In this document: positions 23,865 to 35,366 of the stretch, in pieces
Layout of the letters: each line of letters begins with the position of its first letter
Position numbering within the stretch: the stretch's first letter is position 1
From: Cordilura impudica
Taxonomy: Eukaryota > Arthropoda > Insecta > Diptera > Scathophagidae
DNA length: 64,000 nt
Reading direction: 5' to 3'
Assembly (NCBI GenBank): GCA_963682025.1
Contig: OY821517.1
Span: forward strand, 341,358,196 to 341,422,195
The notes under the pieces: generated by a model
The model's input: only the letters and a program-made list of their open reading frames with translations
What the model was told of the DNA's origin: nothing
Database searches by the model: none
Made by a program: the position numbers and the translations under genes

Positions 23865-24759
23865 CTTTAAATAAATTAACACATAAAAATTTGTTTTTTA
23901 AATTATTGGTGAACTTTTACTCCCTTTATTTACTGCCTTTATATTAACTGGTAGTGTCTGCTTGTCGACAAAATTTTGGATCGATTTTTAGCCCCTTTCC
24001 CGTGAGCCAATCGAACTGAAATTTTGCATGCAGGCTCGTGGCAATGACAGAAATGATCTAACAAATTTTTTTAGTGATGCCAAAACAATGGAAACTTTTA
24101 AAATTTTCTACCAGAGTTCACAAAAAAAATGTACAAAGGGTTTGTTTTTATTATATTATTACCACAACGACCACAAAAACAACAAGTCCAGCTATGACAA
24201 CAATGCAACATTTAGAATAACAACAGGAACAATATGGAAACATCATGTTTTTCATTTTTTTTTTTTAATTTTTCATAGATTTACCTGGACCTGTTCCACC
24301 GATTTTAATGATTTTTGAAGTAGAAATCTTCCCATGAATTCGGTGAATCATTCTCACTAAAAATTATCACCCTAGCTATCCTATTGAGGGCGTGATCGTG
24401 ACAAGAACAACATAGAAAATTATATTTTTTCAAGACTTTTTTTAGTTCTTCATTCAAATCTCGGGCCCTAATCGACCGATTTGGACGATTTTAAATAGCA
24501 AACTTTTCAGGATGTTAATGAATCATTTTTTATGCCAACGAGCACCCTAGCTGCCCGATTGATGCCGTCATCGTGATTTCCACAGACGGACAGACGGACA
24601 GACGGACAGACGGACAGACGGACATCGCTATATCAACTCCGGTTGTTATAAGGATCACAAATATATATATTTTATGGGGTCCAAATTTTTTTTTCTAATT
24701 ATTACAAACGGAATGACAAACTTATATATACCCTCTGCACACTGGAGTGGAGGGTATAA
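23865..24759 (+). repeat. Family C hairpin-ended repeat, copy 2
   Basis: Second copy of the 19,335-20,193 repeat without the MITE. Its GACGGACA tract is expanded (24,588-24,626, about five ACAGACGG units against two in copy 1). It ends with the same TATACCCTC ... GAGGGTATA hairpin. The open frame at 24,028-24,318 is repeat sequence. Confidence 0.75.
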
Positions 24760-24834
24760 AAATAAGCGTATGACACTCCAATAAATAGGTCCGGATGACG
24801 AGGGAGGGTGGAAGAGGAAGAGCGCGGTGCGGGG

Positions 24835-25205
24835 TGGGGGAATTGTTTTTTCGAGAAGTCGTATACTCGGGAAATTGTTTTTTCGAGAAATCGTATGCAG
24901 CAAGTTTTTTTTCATGGGGGAAATCAAGAATATATGGGAAGTTGTAAACTAAAAATAGGGAAATTGTAATTTCGGGAAATTGTTTTCGGGAAATTGTAAT
25001 TTCGGGAAATTGTAATTTCGAGAAATTGTTTTCGGGAAATTGTTTTCGGGAAATTGTAATTTCGGGAAATTGTTTTCGGGGAATTGTTTTTTCGGGGAAT
25101 TGTTTTTTCGGGCAATTGTTTTCGGGCAATTGTTTTGGGGAAATTTTATTTGGGAAATTTTTTTCGGGAAATTGTTTTCGGGAAATTTTCCGCAGAGGGA
25201 CTTAC
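24835..25205 (-). repeat. Tandem array of CGGGAAATTGTTTT-type units
   Basis: Inverted relative of the array at 15,146-15,370, longer (about 370 bp) and ending in the same flank (complement of 'ggaaaattttccg' and 'gacttactc'). Unit lengths alternate between about 14 and 18 bp. Four overlapping open frames over it are translations of the repeat. Confidence 0.85.
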
Positions 25206-25279
25206 TCATTTGATCAATAAATTAAATAGCACATATTAGTTAAACTTAAAAATCCTTTTATTTCCTTAAAAAAAAAAAA

Positions 25280-26240
25280 CAGTGAAATTCATTTAGTTAG
25301 TTAATTTGACTAGAACATTGTTGGATAGCCTTTATTTTTTAATAACGGCAATAGATCGACGCTGCATTGACGATATTAATTTCCGACATCTTTCCAGGGG
25401 TATGCAACTCCATGCCTTCTGGATTTCTTGCCGTAATAGATTTAAATTTGTAGCTTTAGTACGGTCAATATGGTTGTTAACGTCGCTACACAGATTCTCG
25501 ATCGGGCTCAGATCCCAGGATTGGACGGGCCATTGTACAAGATCGCTTTTGTTGTCACTGATCCACTTTTGTGCAGACTTTGCAGTATTTTAAGGATCGT
25601 ATTCTTGTACCAACTCCCATTTTAGGGGCATTTCTTCCTCTATATAAGGCAGCATAACGTCTGCATTCAAGATTTTTTTCAATATTTTTCTTCTCTGAAA
25701 CCTCTATAACTAGAGTTCTAATTAACGTAGGCTGTTGACATAGGTCTAAGAACACTCAGTGGATCAAGCTCCTTCTTTTGAGCTATTAACTGTTTAAATT
25801 CGTTGGGTTTGAGGAAAGTTATGCGTGGAGAATCAACTTTACTTTTACTGTACGTTAACTTATCTTGGCATATTTTGGCATAACTGTTCGTTAACTTTTC
25901 TTGGCAAATTCGTTGGGTTCGAGGATGCATCGTGCCTTCTACACGGATCAGGATCAAATTCTGTGTTTGGATTACGTCTCACACAGCATTATTCATCTGA
26001 TCCGAAGAATATTTTTCCACCAATTTTAATCCTTATCAAATTTTATAAATTTCGTTCGGTATTTTTTTAGACGCGGTTTTTTCTTGCAATGTGCCCAAAC
26101 AAGTTATTTTCACTAAGTTTGTTTTTAATTGTACTTGTGGATAAATGAATGTAAAATTTTTCCTGAATTTGTTCCCAAGGTTGACAATACGATGGTAACT
26201 TTTAACAAATTTTTTTTGACGAACGGTCAAAACCAAAAAA
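25280..26240 (-). pseudogene. Tc1-like transposase remnant, second lineage
   Basis: On the minus strand an upstream portion at 26,236-25,740 leads into a C-terminal catalytic part at 25,620-25,300. There one can read QKWISDNKSDLVQWPVQS, then WDLSPIENL with the third acid at the '[11 protein letters not shown]' position, and a final arginine-rich 'MQRRSIAVIKK' block. Multiple frameshifts. It differs from the 27-28 kb family in the DNK block and is closer to classical Tc1 elements. Confidence 0.6.
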
Positions 26241-26302
26241 ATTAGGTCATAAAATTAAAAGCTATTTTATTAATTTCAAAATTTTTATGTTTTATTTATT
26301 TA

Positions 26303-27012
26303 ATAATCTAACCTATAAAAACAAAGTTTTAATTAAAACTCTTTCTTTCCTAATGCACATGAGTTTTGAATCTCTCCGTGACTGTGCGGACTATGTGTGA
26401 CCTTCTTCAAATTAATTTTTGGTCACAACAAGTCTATGGACAAAGTTTCAGATCGATGGGATGAGGAGAAGTGAGGTTTTAACTTTTCCGTGACTGTGCG
26501 TGACTATGCTTGACTGTGTCAAAGTTAATATTTTTTCACAGCAAGTTATCGTCCAAGTTTTAGATCGATCGGATAAGGGGAAATGAGTTTTAAATCACTC
26601 CGTGACTCTGTGGACCATGCGTGACTGTGCGTGACTATGTCGGAGTTAATTTTTCTTTACAGCAAGTATACCGACCAAGCTTCAGATTCAATGGATGAGG
26701 GGAAATCATTTTCAATCTCTCCGTGACTGTGCGTGACCATACGTGACTGTGCTTGACTAAGTCAAAGTTAATATTTTTTCACAGCAAGTGTAAGGAAAAA
26801 GTTTCAGATCGATCGGCTGAGCGGAAATGATATTTAGATCACTCCGTGACTATGCGTGACTGTGCGTGGCTACCCCAAAATTAATCTATAGTCACAACAA
26901 GACTATGGGGCAAGTTTCAGAACAATTGGATAAGGGGGAATGGGGTTGACCCACGACAGACAGACAGACAGACAGACAGACAGAGAGTATTAGTTAAAAG
27001 AAAGAGTTTATA
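26303..27012. mobile_element. Family D element, copy 1 (minisatellite with inverted ends)
   Basis: Bounded by AAACTCTTTCTTTC on the left (26,337) and its inverted form GAAAGAGTTT on the right (27,010). Inside are about five diverged ~120-bp units containing CTCCGTGACTGTGCGTGACT, then 'caagtttcagatcgatcgga', and near the right end a (GACA)n tract at 26,955-26,983. Two further copies sit in tandem at 49.03-50.84 kb. Confidence 0.75.
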
Positions 27013-27089
27013 AAAGAAAAAAGTACTTACATAAACTAGCTCAACGTCAGAACAGAATAACAAAACTAAAATGTGTTAATTTTTATGCA

Positions 27090-28302
27090 ATTGACAAAAC
27101 ATTGCAAACCTTTGGAAAATTTCCCTCTATTTTTGCTTTCAATATCTTGTTGGGTATCCATTATTTTTTAGTACTGCTCCACAATGCCGGGGCATGGAGT
27201 CAATAAAAATGTTGATCCATTGAAATTTTTTATCATTCTGGATTAACTGCCTCTATGAGATCTGTCGTGTTTGTGTAATTTTGTGTCCGTATTTATCGAT
27301 CAACAATTTCCCATAGATTTTCTATGGGATTGAGATCTGGTAATTGGGCTGGCCATTCCAAAATACTAACTGCATTAGATAGCAGCCATTCGGTTACAAC
27401 TTTGGATGTGTTTATTGGGTCATTGTCGTGTTAGAACTTCCAGACCAGGGGAATATTTTCCTCCATGTAATGATACATTACGTCAATACCGTGGCCCAAA
27501 AAACAATCCGATACCCTAATATTTCCTCCGCTAAACTTAACAGTTTTATTTGTATATTTTGGGTCTAGCCTTTTCCCTGTTGTCATCGTACAAACATTCT
27601 TCCTTCATGGCCCCTTAAATTAAACTTGTATTCATCTGAAAAGACAACAATATTCCAATTCCTTCTTGACCAGTTCATGTGATCTTTATCAAAATTTATG
27701 CGAGCCAGATAATTTTTCTTTGATATCAGTGGTTTCTTCACAGAACAATAACAACCAATATCAGCCAAAATTGGTCGTTGGGAAACAGTTCGAGCTCATA
27801 TTTTTTAAGATTGTTAATGAGCTCTCTAAGTAGCATTTTTTAACATTTTTTAAACTCTCTTGTTATTAAATTATTCTGTCTTTGAAACGTTTTACGGATC
27901 CGGCCGCCTAAATGTTGAGTCGTCACCGCACCTTTTTCACGATATTTCTTGATAATTTTTGAAATTTTCTTTTGCTTAAGACCAGCATTAAAATCATCTT
28001 TTACTCTGGTTATGATTTTAAACATTTTCTTCTATTTTTATTGTTTTAATTAACTCTGGTACAGAAGTTTAGAAATTTCCATTGTTTCATCATCACTAAA
28101 AAAATTTTTTTTATTGTTTATCGATTATTTTTTTAATTTTATTTCCTGTAACTAATTTTTTTATTTTTAGATAAAGAACGTACCAATGAATGATTTCGCA
28201 AAAAAAAACTTAATTTTACGACTTAAAGCGAAATTATAAAAAAAACAAAATTGGCAAAATAAGAATTCTGTAAAAGTTTCCAATGTATTGTCACCCACTG
28301 TA
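27090..28302 (-). pseudogene. Tc1-like transposon, nearly full length but decayed
   Basis: On the minus strand, N-terminal HTH region 28,025-27,840 (KQKKISKIIKKYREKGAVTT), catalytic block 27,768-27,583 (NWSRRNWNIVVFSDEYKF with the first Asp; GHEGRMFVR), and C-terminal block near 27,370-27,300 ([19 protein letters not shown] with the third acid). Frames are shifted between blocks. The outer terminal repeat near 28,264-28,302 (complement starts ACAGTGGGTGACAATAC) matches the ends at 1,750 and 59,703; the other terminus near 27,090 is eroded. Confidence 0.75.
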
Positions 28303-28304
28303 TA

Positions 28305-29185
28305 TATGGATAAAATTTACTATATGTGGTGTATACCAACTTATTAGAAGTTCCTGAAGGACCATTTTTAATCACAGTCTCTATATAAGGCTGCTTTCCG
28401 ATCTTCACTTAAATCTATCAGGAAACAAAAATAGTGCATACATTTTTTTTTAAATTTTAGTTTGTTTCTAAATATGGTCACGATCGGTCCATTTTTGAGC
28501 TAGTCCCCTTATAAACATGAGTAGAAAATATTGTAGTCGGTCTAGGCCGACTATATGATAACCTATGCCATGCGTTTAGCGACCCTATCTCTTAGGTCCA
28601 ACTAATTGGATACAGAAAAGAAGCATAAACCAAATTTGAGTGGCATTGTTATAATTTTTTTGCCTTCGGATATGAAAAAGTTCATATCGGATTGTATATA
28701 TATATGGGGACTAGGTGGAAAAATGGACCGATCCTGACCATATTTGGTAAGGTGACCTATAAAAATATATGAAAATTACATTTGAGAGAAATCTGCGCAA
28801 TGTTTTTGTTTTTTTACGATCGGCAAGCAGCTTTATATGGGGACTATGAAACATAAAAAAACACACTCAAACCCAATTTGACCGAGATCTATATGATAAT
28901 TAGGATCTTATGGCACTTTAAGTTGATTTCATAGGATTCATTTGTATGGGGACCAGGTCTGAACATTTTCAGCAATTTCAATATGACTTATATACCAAAT
29001 TTCATCAAAATATTTCATATTTGCGACCTGAAATTTAATTACAAGGTCTACATGGACACACAGACAGACGGACGGACGGACATCGGTAAATCGACTCAGA
29101 AAGTGATTCACATATTTTCGGTAGTTATAAACATCATTACAAAGTCATTATACCCTGACCACATAGTGGTAGAGGGTAGTTATTT
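28305..29185. repeat. Family A repeat, head-to-head partial pair
   Basis: The segment 28,310-28,510 is a minus-orientation fragment and 28,515-29,185 a plus-orientation copy. They meet at the hairpin TAGTCGGTCTAGGCCGACTA (28,532). The plus copy has the (GACG)n tract at 29,064-29,083 and ends in the hairpin ATACCCTGACC ... GGTAGAGGGTA. The same head-to-head layout, intact, is at 59.9-61.6 kb. Confidence 0.65.
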
Positions 29186-29199
29186 ATAAAGATTCATAG

Positions 29200-29680
29200 T
29201 TACTTTTTTTTTAAAGCCAATTATTTTCGTCTGCATGAAGTTTCCTGATTTCTTTCTCAAAAAGTGTTCTTCCATTTCATCCAATTCATGCAAAAATTTG
29301 TTTTATGGCATAAATGTCGTGCGATGAATATTCACCAACTTCAAAACATACAGTAAGCTTCTTTGGAATCATCACTTTCCTCTTCTTCACTAGACGACAG
29401 CTCTTCGCCCTGAATAACATCGACGATTACATCTTCATCGATAAGCGGTCCAAATACAGGGTAAATCTTCATCAGAGCTTACAAAATTTTCATACATAAG
29501 TGAATACCTATTAATAACTCTCCGGTTCTTCCACTATTCCAATTAATTCCTCTAGTGACTCGCTTCGATTTTCAGAACTGTTGTCAAACTTGCACTAAAA
29601 AAAATAACACCCAATAAAAAATGATAATGTTCAAGTTTCTGGAAATCCCCGTAACTGAAACTTGCCCCATTGGCCTTTGT
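29200..29680 (-). pseudogene. Possible pogo/Tigger-like transposase tail
   Basis: The minus strand around 29,470-29,370 reads an acidic stretch, VIVDVIQGEELSSSEEEE, then SDD. It is followed by broken frames containing LHELDEMEEHFLRKK and, in another frame, HADENNW. Acidic tails of this kind follow the catalytic domain in pogo/Tigger transposases. A repeated AGTTAAGCGGGATGCATT-like block at 29,827 and 30,395 flanks a family A insertion. No catalytic motif survives, so the call is weak. Confidence 0.3.
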
Positions 29681-29867
29681 TGACGAGTTTCGTTTATGTA
29701 TGTAAATGCGTATGCTATTAATAAAACTTTAGTAGGGTTCGTTCGTCTATTTAACCGTGGAATTTTGTTTGATATTTTATTTCATTTTTATAAAACGTTA
29801 GACCCATTTATAAGTGTAATGCAGTTAAGCGGGATGCATTTTAAAGAAATGATCAAGGAAAATGTTT

Positions 29868-30378
29868 CATTATACCCTATACCACTATGTGGTTTGGTCA
29901 TTAGACTTTGTGCTGCTGTTTGTAACTACCAAAAATATTTGACCTAGACCCATCTTTTATTATACCGATCGACTCAGAATCACTTTCAGTAGTCCAAAAA
30001 TAATCCTTGGACAATTCTTAGTCATAGGCCCCATATAGAGCTGCTTCCCGATCTTTACTTAAATCTATCAAAAAAACAAAAATATTGCACAGATTTTTCT
30101 CAAATTTGGTTTGTGTATATTTTTTCAAAATATAAGTGACTCTACCAAATATGGTCAGGATCGGTCCATTCTTGACCTAGTCCACATATAAATATAGCAC
30201 CCGATATGAACTTTTTCATATATGCAGCCAAAAAAAATTAATAACAATGCCACTCAAATTTGGTTTTTGCTTATTTTCTATATCCAGTTAGTTGGACCGA
30301 AGAGGTAGGGTTTCTAAACCATGGTATAGGGTATCGTATGGTCGATCTAGACCGACTATAATTTTCTTACTTGTTTTA
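29868..30378 (-). repeat. Family A repeat, minus-orientation copy
   Basis: Begins with the hairpin ATACCCTATACCACTATGTG and ends with 'tctagaccgactataattttcttacttgtt'. The two sides of the insertion share a GCGGGATGCATT block, so it may have landed in a pogo-like element. From 30,379 to 31,320 there is otherwise only AT-rich sequence without a gene. Confidence 0.65.
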
Positions 30379-31324
30379 AAATTACTTAAGCGTGAATCCT
30401 TCTTAAGCGGGATGCATTATTTATACATGAAGTACTTTGATTTTTTGTTATGTTAAGATAAGTACCACACTAATATATTGAGTAAATAAATTAAATTTGT
30501 GTTGATAAAGCGACGTTGTGTCAATACTTTTTTCGGTCTGTGCATGTAAAACTACATTATAAGCCAATCCGAAATATTCGCATGAAAAATGGTATGCGTT
30601 TTACCTAATTTATAAATTTGTTTGTAATTTTCTGGTCCGCTTTAAGCGATTACTTATAAACTCAATTACATATTTACGTGGTTAACTAAGTGAATAAAGA
30701 TGAAATTAAACTGGTATTTATAACCATAAACTTGACATACTCGTACATACATTTAAAAACTGAAATACGCGCGCCACACATCGTTCGTTATAAATGCAAA
30801 AAAAAAAAATTCACCGATAAAATGCCGCATATAAAGTTCAATTACTTTTAATTGTAAATAAAATAAATTTTTTCTTAAAAAAAAAAAAAAAAAAAATAAA
30901 GTACTCATATATGTATAATTTACATAGTAATTGGTTAAAAAACGAATGAAATAAAATCTCGCACATAAAAACTGTGCACCGCCCACGTACATATGTAAAT
31001 GTCGGTATTTCTATCAATGATATTATTAATAAACAACTGATTGAATACCTATTGAACTTTGACGACATAACTACAATACTCGTATTTACATGTGAGCATA
31101 GATCTGAAAGTGTTAAACTGTGCTAGAAATGTTCATTGATGTAGATATAATCTTAATTTGTAAGGGTGTGTCTACATGACTTATTTTATGGAAAATACGC
31201 AAATGAATCTTAAACTTTTATTTATGTCAAGACTAAATGGCTGGGATACCAAAAGGATTAACTTTTCACGTCAGTAGCTACAGTAGGTGTTATGCAAATT
31301 AGAACAAATTACAAAACAAATATG

Positions 31325-31735
31325 AAAATATTAGTCGGTCTACCCCATACCATTTCGTTTCTAGAGAGCGCGTCTTGCTGAGCAACTATGCTGAGACAAT
31401 AACTGGGATATAGAAAATAAACATAAACCAAATTTTTGTGGTATTGTTATTATTTTGTGGCATTCAGATATGATCAAGTTCATATCCTATGCTATTTTTA
31501 TATGGGGACTAGAGCAAAAAATTAACGGATCTGGACCATATTTAGTAGAGTCATTCATATTTCTCGAAAACATATATAAACCCAATTTAAGAAAAATCTA
31601 TGAAATATTTTTTTTATATAGATTAAAGTGAAGATCCGGAAAAAGCTTTATACGGGGACTATGACTAAAAATGGTTCTGCAAGAAGTTCTGATTAGTGGT
31701 ACACCAAATTGTATCGATATGTATATATTTTTTTT
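31325..31735 (+). repeat. Family A repeat, diverged copy
   Basis: Landmarks TATTAGTCGGTCTACCCCAT, 'gatatgatcaagttcatatc' and 'gaagatccggaaaaagctttat' place it in family A in plus orientation. A SINE follows almost directly. Confidence 0.55.
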
Positions 31736-31744
31736 TTTATTATA

Positions 31745-31935
31745 GATGTACTTTTTTTTTTTTTTTTAGCCTAGTTCCGCAGGGCCGAGTTGGTTTGTCA
31801 GCAGATTCTAATTTTTGACCAGTTTTTTTTTTTTTTTTTTTTTGCAGCGACACATCAAAGCCTCTGGTGGGAATCGAACCCACGACCCCCGCATGATAGG
31901 CGAGCACGCTACCTACTCGCCTACCGGGGCGCTTA
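31745..31935 (-). mobile_element. tRNA-derived SINE
   Basis: On the minus strand the 5' region (31,931-31,862) is tRNA-like: an A-box-like TAGGCGAGTAGG, an anticodon arm CGCCTATCATGCG, and a perfect B-box GGTTCGATTCC. The stem sequence resembles tRNA-Asp (inference). It is followed by an A-run (31,843-31,826), a unique body ending CTGCGGAACTAGGCT, and a second A-run (31,766-31,750). Two A-tails with a tRNA head indicate a retroposed SINE, transcribed by RNA polymerase III if still active, and not a working tRNA gene. Confidence 0.75.
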
Positions 31936-32384
31936 TATTGGGGTTGGTCAAATTGTATGAGACCGAAAAAACTTTCCATGGGTTCATCGCGATTCTGATA
32001 CTATGGGCCATAGCAAGTATATTTGCCAAGGAACCATACCTCTAAAATCATTTTGGAGCCTGCCAAAATTTCGATGAAGATATTTTCATGATATTTTTCA
32101 TAATACTCATTGAAATTTAAAAAAAAAATTATTGAAAATATATCTACCGGGGTGTTTTTGGGTCGGGAAATCCATTTTTCACATTTTTTTTTATTTTTAA
32201 CAGGCGTGGATTTTTTTCACCTTTTTGGGGAAAATTGACGAAATTATTGCACAAATCGACAGTCTTTGACTTTTCCATATTTAAAAAAGCCCAAAATATT
32301 CAGCGCCTGAAAATTATGTGGGGTACCCAAATACGACCTATATCGATTTCATTGAATTTAAGTCAAAATATTCGTTTTTTTTAT
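31936..32384. other. No recognisable feature
   Basis: AT-rich sequence without a domain-bearing frame. The plus-strand frame 31,815-32,045 crosses the SINE and is not a gene. Confidence 0.4.
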
Positions 32385-32740
32385 TTACTCTGCTGCTTCC
32401 CGATCTTCACTTAAATCTATTTAAAAAACCAAAAAAATTGCACATATATTTCTCAAATTTTATTTGTATATGTTTTTCTAAAAAATATGTGACTCTAACA
32501 TATATAGTCGGTATCGGTCCATTTTTCCACCTAGTCCCCATATAAATATGGCATCCGATATGAACTTTTTCATATCTGCAAGTAGGAAAATTTATAGCAA
32601 TGCCATTCAAATTTTGTTTATGGCTATTTTCTATATTCAATTAGTTTGGGCTAAGACCTTTTCTCCAAACGCATGGTATAGGGTATCGTGGTATAGGGTA
32701 TCTAGACCGACTATAATTTTCTAACTTGTTTGTATTTCAC
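32385..32740 (-). repeat. Family A repeat, minus-orientation copy
   Basis: Runs from 'tgctgcttcccgatcttcactt' to 'ctagaccgactataattttctaacttgttt' and carries the family's 'gatatgaactttttcatat' block. A short TATAGGGTATCGTGG duplication is seen at about 32,675-32,700. Confidence 0.65.
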
Positions 32741-32779
32741 TTAGCCTATTTGGCATCGAAGACACCCAATTTAAGACCA

Positions 32780-32945
32780 CTATTCTTTAAAAACGTTATT
32801 AAATTGTACTTTTTTTAACATGTTATGTCCTAATACGATTATCCAACACATCACACAAATGTTCTATGGGGTTAATATCTGGGGATTGTGGAGGCATATG
32901 TAGAACGTGTTGGCCATTATAAAGGATCCATGAAAATTTAACAAC
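32780..32945 (-). pseudogene. Tc1-like transposase, C-terminal scrap
   Basis: The minus strand reads MPPQSPDINPIEHLCDVLD followed by NRIRT, the catalytic third-acid block of Tc1 transposases (usual form PPQSPDLNPIEHLWD). Only about 50 codons survive. Confidence 0.65.
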
Positions 32946-32949
32946 GGAT

Positions 32950-34175
32950 ATGTCTAATATCAATAATTGGATAAAAATGAATAAACTAAAATTAAACGAA
33001 AGTTAAACGAAATTAATGGAAATAAATATGAACACTAACATGACATTTAAAATAATGTAATAATAGAAAAAGTTAACAACATTAAATATCTGGGTGTCTT
33101 AATAGACAAACACTTAAATTTCAACGAACATCTTGAATATATATGTAAAAAAAAATAGGCAAAAAATCGGATTTTTCAAACGAATAAGAAATAAACTATC
33201 AATTACAACTGGAATAAATATATATAATACAATAATTAAACTCCATTTTGAATATGGATCAACTGTGTTATGCTATGTTCACACAGACAGCAAGCTTCGC
33301 GGTTCGCTCTCCCATTCACTGTTCGCACCAGAATCATGATTGAATCTACATGATTCGTCATACAAAATTTTGAGAGCGAAACATTGAGTGTTTTCTCCAA
33401 GTTTGATATGAAATTATCGTTAGTTTATCTGAACTAGCTGTCAAAAATATATAAACAAAGAAAAAACAAAAAAATAATTTGTGCAATAAAATAAATAGAA
33501 ACATTTAGCAAATAAAAAGTATATATTTACATATATATTTTCAAATACAAATGGAAAAAATGAAATAGTGAAACGTAAAGTGTAGAAGGATGTCTTCAAA
33601 TATTTGCACAAAAAATATAAACGTCAAAATGAAACAAAAACACTCGTCTGAACACGAAGGTTCACAATCATTATTCAGAGAGCGAATCAAGTGGTTCATT
33701 TTGCCGTCTGAATATGCTATTATACACATGTTGTTCAGAGCTGCAAATAACAAGATTACAAAAACTGCAAAATAAGGCGATGCGTACAATTTTGAAATGT
33801 AATCGATTTACCACTATAAATCTTATGTTAGACATTCTGAAATGGCTGAATATACAACAAAAAGATTAGAACTAAATACAATAAATTTCATACAGAAAAT
33901 AAAGAATAGAGATGTACCCGAATATTTGATCGAACAAATAAGGTACGTTGGTGATGTCCAACCGTACAGCCTGAGGAATGCAACGGATTTCAGGCTTCAA
34001 CGAGCAGATACTAATGATATGCAAAAATCACTATTTTATAAAGGATTCAGACTTAACAATATGATGCCAAATAGTATAAAAAATGAATTCAATGCAAATA
34101 TTTTTAGAAGAACACTCGTATTTTTTATAAGAAATATTAATATAAACCCGAGCTTATAAGTATATGTAATTTATT
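32950..34175 (+). mobile_element. Non-LTR retrotransposon, C-terminal part
   Basis: Plus strand: INNWIKMNKLKLNES, then NIKYLGVLIDKHLNFNEHLE (reverse-transcriptase thumb region) to about 33,270. The frame resumes after an insertion at 33,726 with LQKLQNKAMRTILKCNRFT and runs through the open frame 33,842-34,159 (PYSLRNATDFRLQRADTND ... LFYKGFRLNNMMP). This is the usual C-terminal end of jockey/CR1-type ORF2. Frameshifts in the first part. Confidence 0.75.
33272..33725. mobile_element. MITE inserted in the LINE
   Basis: It interrupts the retrotransposon frame. The ends are inverted and imperfect: TATGTTCACACAGACAGCAA on the left and the complement of TTTTGCCGTCTGAATATGCT on the right, with GGTTCGCTCTC / GAGAGCGAATC further in. 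About 450 bp, no open frame of interest. Confidence 0.65.
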
Positions 34176-34229
34176 AAATGAAATGTCATGAAAAAGTATT
34201 CAAAATACTACTTAAAATTAAACTAATTA

Positions 34230-34962
34230 TTCCAAAACCATAGTTCATACAGCTTATGTTGCAACAGAGCTTATCCCGTGGTTCGTTCCGAGGAGTAAAG
34301 AAGTTCAAAAAAGAAAAAATGTTCAAGATGAATATCGCAAATTTGGATTGATTATAGATCAGCCAAAACAAGGTCAGGCAATACAAATGATGGCAATACC
34401 GCAAGAAGTTTATTTTCAAATCCAGAAACAACATCTGAAATAACAGGAGTGGATTTAAACCTTATTTTCAGATTTAAAATAATCCTAGAAGTACTGGCGC
34501 GCAATGAAGAAATTGACTCCAAAAAATTTTGAGATTATGCTAAGGAAACTGCAAAAATATATACAACCAAGTACCCATGGAGAAATTTGTCTGCAACAGT
34601 TCACAAAATTCTTTATCATGCAGAAGATATCATTAAATATCATTTGGCGCCACTTGGAGATCTATCAGAGGCGGCTCAGGGATAAAGGAATAAGGATAAC
34701 AGGTTCTATAGAGAGCACAATAAAAAATAATAGAAACATTTCACGAAATTCCACAAATGAAGATCTATTATATATATTATTGGCAACGTCAGATCCGTTC
34801 ATCTCCAGTATTCGAAATCAATGGAAAGTGAAACATGGGGTTTTAGATGAAGAAGTCAAAAAACAACTAAAGAACAAAAATAACAAAAAAAACAAAATAT
34901 GGAATATTTGCAACCAATATTTGAGTCAAATGAATATTAATTATAAGTATGAAAAATAATAA
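34230..34962 (+). pseudogene. RAG1/Transib-like transposase, C-terminal fragment 2
   Basis: The plus strand in shifting frames gives GLIIDQPKQG, GNTNDGNTARSLFSNPETT... (34,370 onward), ETAKIYTTKYPWRNL, SATVHKILYHAEDII, then LAPLGDLSEAAQ (34,650-34,680) with the conserved Glu. The open frame 34,504-34,959 then continues into ISRNSTNEDLLYILLATSDP and FISSIR at the C-terminus. At least two frameshifts. It is a longer version of the fragment at 7.5-8.1 kb and shows the family's C-terminal tail. It directly follows a LINE end. Confidence 0.6.
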
Positions 34963-35366
34963 ACAGAATATTCCATTGTAACAAATGCTATTCAAATCTA
35001 TTGCAGTTTTTTTTTAAAAGGTTTTTTACCCACATATGTATAAAATGTTTTAATAAATAAGAAAGATTCAAAAAATAAAAACCCTTATTTTCATATCAAA
35101 ATCAGAATCGATGCGCTAATGTTCATTAGATTTATTTTGCAAAAATTAACAAATTTGACAGCAAAAAATGAGAAATTTTTCTGTAGTAATAGCAAGACTC
35201 TTGAGTGTAAAAAAATTTGCAAATTTGACAGCAAAAAATTTTTAATTTTTCAGTAGTAATAGCAAAATTTCCGGTTGATTTTACTCTTTTGTTTGTAATT
35301 CCGTTTGTAATAATTTGAAAAAAATTTTGGGCCCCATAAAATATATATATATATAGATGGCGCCAT
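34963..35366. other. No gene; small local repeat
   Basis: The block 'aatttgacagcaaaaaat' occurs twice (35,152 and 35,222). 'ttttgggccccataaaatatata' near 35,325 matches the sub-terminal part of family C, so a family C tail probably ends here. Confidence 0.4.

Noticed and set aside
24722..25220. Several overlapping frames with NFPK/ISRNYNFPK repeats
   Set aside because: Translation of the CGGGAAATTGT tandem array, open in many frames on both strands.
31858..31931. A functional tRNA gene
   Set aside because: The acceptor and other stems pair poorly, and the head is fused to a body with two A-runs, so a SINE explains it better.
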